Positions 59,678 to 64,000 of a stretch of DNA of 64,000 bases are shown piece by piece. The stretch covers positions 62,001 to 126,000 of the forward strand of contig NZ_JAHSTV010000002.1 in the NCBI RefSeq assembly GCF_019145235.1, in the 5' to 3' direction. The translations under genes and the position numbers were made by a program. The first letter of the stretch is position 1, and each line of letters starts with the position of its first letter. The DNA comes from Pseudomonas farris (GTDB taxonomy: Bacteria; Pseudomonadota; Gammaproteobacteria; Pseudomonadales; Pseudomonadaceae). The notes below the pieces were generated by a model, which did no database searches, had not been told where the DNA came from, and worked only from the letters and a program-made list of their open reading frames with translations.

Positions 59678-62600
59678 CCGGGTTCAACCTGTCCGCACTG
59701 GCAGTGCGTGAGCGTTCGATCACGCTGTTTTTGATCTTGTTGATATCCATAGGTGGGCTGTACGCCTTCTTCAAACTAGGGCGGGCGGAAGATCCTGCCT
59801 TCACCATCAAACAAATGACGGTGGTAACGGTATGGCCTGGTGCGACGGCTCAGGAGATGCAGGATCAGGTGGTTGAAAAGCTGGAAAAACGCATGCAGGA
59901 ACTGCGTTGGTATGACCGGACTGAGACCTTCACTCGTCCGGGAGTGGCACTCACCACCGTCTATTTGCTCGATAGCACGCCACCTTCTGCTGTTCCCGAG
60001 GAGTTTTACCAGGCTCGCAAGAAGCTCCGTGATGAAGAGGCGGGTTTGCCGCCTGGAGTCATCGGCCCGATCGTCAACGACGAATATGCCGATGTCACCT
60101 TTGCCCTTTATGCGCTCAAGGCCAAGGGCGAGCCGCAGCGATTGCTGGTGCGCGAGGCCGAGTCCTTGCGCCAGCGCCTGCTGCACGTGGCGGGCGTGAA
60201 GAAGGTCAATATCATTGGTGAGCAGTCCGAGCGCATTTATGTCGAGTTGTCATACGAGCGTCTGGCGACGCTGGGTATTTCCGCTCGAGACATATTTAGC
60301 GCGTTGAGCGCGCAAAACATGATGACGCCGGCCGGTTCAGTTGAGGCGAAGGGCCCACAGGTGTTCATCCGGTTTGATGGCGCGTTTGATGATCTCCAGA
60401 AGATTCGCGACACGCCGCTGGCCGTGCAGGGTAGGACCCTCAAATTATCCGATGTGGCCGAGGTCAAGCGCGGTTACGAGGACCCCACCACGTTTATGGT
60501 GCGCAACAATGGCGAGCCCGCGTTGCTGCTCGGTATTGTGATGCGCGACGGCTGGAACGGTCTCGATTTAGGTAAGGCGCTTGAAGCCGAGACAACGTCG
60601 ATCAATGAGCAATTGCCGCTAGGCATGACATTGAGCAAGGTCACCGATCAGGCGGTGAACATAGATGCATCCGTCACCGAATTCATGATCAAGTTTTTCG
60701 CTGCGCTGGGCGTGGTTCTGCTGGTGTGTTTTCTCAGTATGGGCTGGCGTGTCGGCATCGTCGTCGCTGCGGCGGTGCCGCTGACCCTGGCGGCAGTTTT
60801 CATTGTCATGGCCGCAACAGGTAAAGACTTTGACCGTATAACGCTAGGGTCGCTGATTCTGGCGCTGGGGCTACTGGTGGACGATGCGATCATTGCCATT
60901 GAAATGATGGTGGTGAAAATGGAGGAGGGTTATGACCGCATCAAAGCTTCCGCCTATGCCTGGAGTCACACTGCAGCTCCTATGTTGTCGGGCACGTTGG
61001 TCACTGCAATCGGCTTTATGCCTAATGGCTTCGCCAAATCAACAGCAGGTGAGTACACAGCCAACATGTTCTGGATCGTCGGCATTGCGCTGATCACATC
61101 CTGGGTGGTGGCAGTGGTGTTCACACCTTACCTGGGGGTGAAACTGCTGCCGCAGATCAAGGTGCCTGAAGGCGGCCATACCGCGATTTACGGCACGCCC
61201 AATTACTTGCGTTTCAGGCGCGTGCTGGGCGTGGTAATTCGCCGTAAAGGGCTTGTAGCGATCTCAGTGGTTGGTTTGTTCATTGTCGCTATTCTCGGCA
61301 TGGGCGTGGTGAAGAAGCAATTTTTCCCAACATCAGACCGCCCCGAGGTGCTCGTTGAGGTTCAGATGCCTTATGGCACGTCCATCGAGCAAACTGATGC
61401 AGCGGCATCCGAAGTCGAGGCTTGGTTTGCGCAACAGCCGGAAGCACGGATAGTCACCGCCTACATTGGTCAGGGCGCTCCACGGTTCTACTTGGCGATG
61501 GCGCCAGAGTTGCCCGATCCTTCTTTTGCAAAAATCGTTGTGCTAACGGCAAATCAGGAAGAGCGTGAGGCTCTCAAGATCCGGCTGAGGCAAGCCGTTG
61601 CTGATGGCCTGGCCCCTCAAGCACGCGTACGTGCGACCCAGTTGGTATTCGGTCCTTACTCGCCTTACCCGGTGGCCTTTCGCGTCATGGGGCCGGACCT
61701 GACAGTGCTACGCGATATCGCCGGCCAGGTGCGTGAGGTCATGAAAGCCAGCCCCATGATGAGAACCGTCAATACGGACATGGGCGAGCGTGCGCCGGCA
61801 CTCCACCTGACGCTGAATCAGGATCGTCTGCAGGCATTCGGTTTGACCTCCGCAGATGTTGCTCAGCAGCTTCAGTTTCTGCTGAGCGGAGCGCCAGTGA
61901 CCCAGGTGCGCGAGGACATTCGCTCAGTCCAGGTGGTTGCACGCTCTGCCGGTGACACTCGTTTGGATCCCTCGAAAATCGATGCCTTCACATTGACCGG
62001 AGCGCAGGGCCAACGGGTGTCGTTGTCTCAGATCGGGACGGTGGATATCCGAATGGAAGAGCCCATCCTGCGGCGTCGTGACCGAACGCCAACCATCACC
62101 GTACGTGGTGATGTGGCTGAAGGGCTTCAGCCTCCAGATGTTTCCAGCGCCGTGATGAAGCAACTGCAACCGCTTATTGAACAGTTGCCTAAGGGCTATC
62201 GGATTGAATTGGCAGGGGCGATTGAGGAGTCGGGCAAAGCGAACAAGGCGTTGCTGCCGTTGTTCCCCATCATGATCGCGCTGACGTTGCTCACCATCAT
62301 TCTTCAGGTGCGTTCGATGTCGGCAATGATGATGGTGTTCGCCACGGCGCCTCTGGGACTGATTGGCGTGGTGCCGATGCTTCTGCTGTTCCAGCAACCC
62401 TTCGGGATCAACGCGTTGGTGGGGCTGATTGCGCTGTCGGGAATTTTGATGCGTAACACGCTGATTCTCATCGGTCAGATTCACGCCAATAAGCAGGCCG
62501 GCCTGTCCCCTTATGACGCAGTGGTCGAAGCCACTGTGCAGCGAGCCAGGCCCGTCATTCTCACGGCGCTCGCGGCGATGCTGGCGTTCATCCCGCTGAC

Positions 62601-62760
62601 CCATTCGGTGTTTTGGGGAACGCTGGCCTACACCCTGATCGGAGGTACGTTTGCTGGCACTGTGCTGACATTGGTGTTCCTGCCTGCGATGTACGCCCTC
62701 TGGTTCAAGATCAAACCTGACACCTCACAGGAGGCCTCGACCGCCGTAAATCCTGCCTGA
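59674..62760 (+). CDS. RND efflux transporter (inner-membrane pump)
   Basis: A 1028-residue HAE1-type RND pump. TM1 begins SITLFLILLISIGGLYAFFKLGRAEDPAF; the proton-relay aspartates are in LGLLVDDAIIAIEMM (TM4); the second half repeats this layout with RRKGLVAISVVGLFIVAILGMGVVKKQFFPTSDRPEVLVEVQMP and GLIALSGILMRNTLILIGQI. The full length and both periplasmic porter domains are present. The closest type appears to be the smaller pumps paired with a NodT-type channel. Substrates unknown. Its start overlaps the adaptor stop. Confidence 0.93.
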   Translation: MTGFNLSALAVRERSITLFLILLISIGGLYAFFKLGRAEDPAFTIKQMTVVTVWPGATAQEMQDQVVEKLEKRMQELRWYDRTETFTRPGVALTTVYLLDSTPPSAVPEEFYQARKKLRDEEAGLPPGVIGPIVNDEYADVTFALYALKAKGEPQRLLVREAESLRQRLLHVAGVKKVNIIGEQSERIYVELSYERLATLGISARDIFSALSAQNMMTPAGSVEAKGPQVFIRFDGAFDDLQKIRDTPLAVQGRTLKLSDVAEVKRGYEDPTTFMVRNNGEPALLLGIVMRDGWNGLDLGKALEAETTSINEQLPLGMTLSKVTDQAVNIDASVTEFMIKFFAALGVVLLVCFLSMGWRVGIVVAAAVPLTLAAVFIVMAATGKDFDRITLGSLILALGLLVDDAIIAIEMMVVKMEEGYDRIKASAYAWSHTAAPMLSGTLVTAIGFMPNGFAKSTAGEYTANMFWIVGIALITSWVVAVVFTPYLGVKLLPQIKVPEGGHTAIYGTPNYLRFRRVLGVVIRRKGLVAISVVGLFIVAILGMGVVKKQFFPTSDRPEVLVEVQMPYGTSIEQTDAAASEVEAWFAQQPEARIVTAYIGQGAPRFYLAMAPELPDPSFAKIVVLTANQEEREALKIRLRQAVADGLAPQARVRATQLVFGPYSPYPVAFRVMGPDLTVLRDIAGQVREVMKASPMMRTVNTDMGERAPALHLTLNQDRLQAFGLTSADVAQQLQFLLSGAPVTQVREDIRSVQVVARSAGDTRLDPSKIDAFTLTGAQGQRVSLSQIGTVDIRMEEPILRRRDRTPTITVRGDVAEGLQPPDVSSAVMKQLQPLIEQLPKGYRIELAGAIEESGKANKALLPLFPIMIALTLLTIILQVRSMSAMMMVFATAPLGLIGVVPMLLLFQQPFGINALVGLIALSGILMRNTLILIGQIHANKQAGLSPYDAVVEATVQRARPVILTALAAMLAFIPLTHSVFWGTLAYTLIGGTFAGTVLTLVFLPAMYALWFKIKPDTSQEASTAVNPA

Positions 62761-62783
62761 TCGAGCAACGAACGCACCGCTGG

Positions 62784-63263
62784 TTAACGCTTCAGAGCCG
62801 CTTCGATCGCCGCGATGTCGATCTTTTTCATCCCCATCATGGCGTCGAACGCGCGCTTGGCTGCCGCTCGATCAGGATCGGTTATCGCGGCGGTCAGAAC
62901 GCGTGGTGTGATTTGCCACGACAGTCCCCACTTGTCCTTGCACCAGCCGCATGCACTTTCCTGGCCGCCGTTTCCGACAATCGCGTTCCACAAGCGGTCT
63001 GTTTCAGCTTGGTCGTCGGTGGCAACCTGGAACGAGAAAGCCTCGTTGTGCTTGAACGCCGAACCTCCGTTCAGCCCGAGACAAGGGATGCCCATCACCG
63101 TGAACTCGACCGTCAAGACATCGCCCTGTTTGCCCGCCGGATAGTCGCCAGGCGCGCGAAGGACAGCTCCCACAGTGCTGTCCGGGAACGTATCGGCGTA
63201 GAACTTCGCCGCGTCCAACGCGGTGCCGTCGTACCAGAGACAAATCGTGTTCTTGCTGATCAT
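62784..63263 (-). CDS. PhnB-like VOC family protein
   Basis: A 159-residue protein of the 3-demethylubiquinone methyltransferase-like/PhnB VOC group: TICLWYDGTALDAAKFYADTFPDSTVGAVLRAPGDYP, VEFTVMGIPCLGLNGGSAFKHNEAFSFQV and CGWCKDKWGLSWQITPRVL are the family blocks, with MMGMKKIDIAAIEAA at the end. GGAG precedes the ATG at 63263. Despite the family name these proteins are not methyltransferases; function unknown. Convergent with the RND pump. Confidence 0.88.
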   Translation of the reverse strand: MISKNTICLWYDGTALDAAKFYADTFPDSTVGAVLRAPGDYPAGKQGDVLTVEFTVMGIPCLGLNGGSAFKHNEAFSFQVATDDQAETDRLWNAIVGNGGQESACGWCKDKWGLSWQITPRVLTAAITDPDRAAAKRAFDAMMGMKKIDIAAIEAALKR

Positions 63264-63499
63264 CTTGGTTCTCCAGAATTGGGACTGATGCATGCATTCT
63301 AGTAGCGTAGGCAGCCGGACAATTTTGGCAACTTGTGTACCTTGGGAGGGCGCGCACGCCGTAGATGGCCGGATGCGTACGTCGACGTCCCTAACGGCTG
63401 CGGCTTTAACAACAGGCCACCTTGCTTATGGCCCCAAGGTAGCTTTAATAAATGGTGATCTCCCTGAGCAACATTTGTTCCGTTCGAAAGGAGCAGAAA

Positions 63500-63982
63500 A
63501 TGTACAAATTAAGAGTCTTTGTGGCGTCAAGCGCGCTCACACTCGCCGCATTCATGACGTTACCCGTGTCGAGCGCTGAGCAACCGATGGCGGGCCACAT
63601 ATCGGTTCTACCCTCCGATCTCAAATGGTCTGATGCGCCATCGGTCGCGCCTGGCGCCCAAATCGTAGTCATTGAAGGCGACCTGAAAACTGCAGATCCG
63701 TTTACCTTTCGGCTCAAGCTACCGGCCAACTCTAAAATAGGTGTCCATACTCACCCGGTAGTGGAACGTGTCACCGTAATTTCCGGCACTTTTCACCTGG
63801 GAGTCGGCGACAAATTTGACCCCGCCAAAACCAGGGCCTACACGCCGGGCGGTATCACGATCATGCCTGTTGGTATGCCGATGTATGTATTCACCCAAGA
63901 AGAAACTGTCGTGCAGATCCATGGGACCGGCCCGTGGGGTATCAATTTTCTCAATCCAGCGGATGACCCCAGGAAGAAGTGA
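63500..63982 (+). CDS. secreted cupin-domain protein
   Basis: A 160-residue protein with a signal peptide (MYKLRVFVASSALTLAAFMTLPVSSAEQ). The cupin core is PANSKIGVHTHPVVERVTVISGTFHLGVGD (metal-binding HxH and Glu) and GGITIMPVGMPMYVFTQEETVVQIHG. AAAGGAG precedes the ATG at 63500. It ends 18 bp before the window edge. It may be a periplasmic enzyme or binding protein; substrate unknown. Confidence 0.85.
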   Translation: MYKLRVFVASSALTLAAFMTLPVSSAEQPMAGHISVLPSDLKWSDAPSVAPGAQIVVIEGDLKTADPFTFRLKLPANSKIGVHTHPVVERVTVISGTFHLGVGDKFDPAKTRAYTPGGITIMPVGMPMYVFTQEETVVQIHGTGPWGINFLNPADDPRKK

Positions 63983-64000
63983 CCTTATCTACCTGAGATT

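Overview
The window looks like chromosomal DNA of a fluorescent-group Pseudomonas. The evidence is moderately high GC, GGAG-type ribosome binding sites, seven or more copies of the REP/REPIN palindrome typical of P. fluorescens relatives, and a Pseudomonas-style mixture of amine and amino-acid catabolism, LysR/AraC/GntR regulators and an RND pump. No rRNA, tRNA, CRISPR array or intact transposase was seen.

Layout. 1-2.1 kb: housekeeping and hypothetical genes, including thpR. 2.4-13.6 kb: a polyamine locus. The minus strand holds puuD and a PotGHI-PotF putrescine ABC importer. The plus strand holds puuA, puuC, puuB and the regulator puuR. Together they import putrescine and degrade it by the gamma-glutamyl route to GABA. 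13.9-18.0 kb: a GNAT gene, then a compact operon of an isocyanide synthase (PvcA/DIT1 family), a HAD phosphatase, and a protein that fuses a second PvcA-type isocyanide synthase to a PvcB/TauD-type Fe(II)/2-oxoglutarate oxygenase. This is the most interesting system in the window: a likely isonitrile natural-product pathway with unusual architecture. 18.1-20.2 kb: small conserved proteins. 20.3-21.6 kb: a formyltransferase gene enclosed by long inverted ends that carry 23-bp repeats, apparently a non-autonomous mobile unit. 22.3-22.8 kb: three abutting gene remnants (permease tail, LysR, DUF1028).

23.0-32.2 kb: RidA-like protein, four-gene amino-acid ABC importer, DHDPS-family lyase, FAD oxidoreductase, aldehyde dehydrogenase, proline-racemase-superfamily enzyme with a Ser/Cys pair, and a GntR/FCD regulator. 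This gene set fits hydroxyproline catabolism to 2-oxoglutarate. 32.3-32.6 kb: a strongly structured intergenic segment ending in a terminator, a candidate small RNA. 32.6-43.9 kb: quinone reductase/LysR pair, DeoR regulator, small secreted proteins, chrA, CAP-domain protein, cell-wall hydrolase, kup, and an old-yellow-enzyme/LysR pair.

44.0-56.0 kb: mixed accessory genes. They include an SDR with a palindrome between its -35 and -10, a barstar-family pseudogene broken by one TAG, an amidase, GNAT and phosphoesterase genes, an SMR pump, a TDT-family transporter, a GlxA-type regulator, several small membrane proteins, and a ktrA gene whose ktrB partner survives only as an N-terminal stub. 56.2-62.8 kb: an RND efflux system (outer membrane factor divergent from a TetR gene; fusion protein and pump downstream) with the same GTGACCA-N10-TGGTCA operator in front of both transcription units. 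62.8-64.0 kb: a PhnB-like protein and a secreted cupin.

All functional calls come from reading motifs and gene context by eye. No database search was run.
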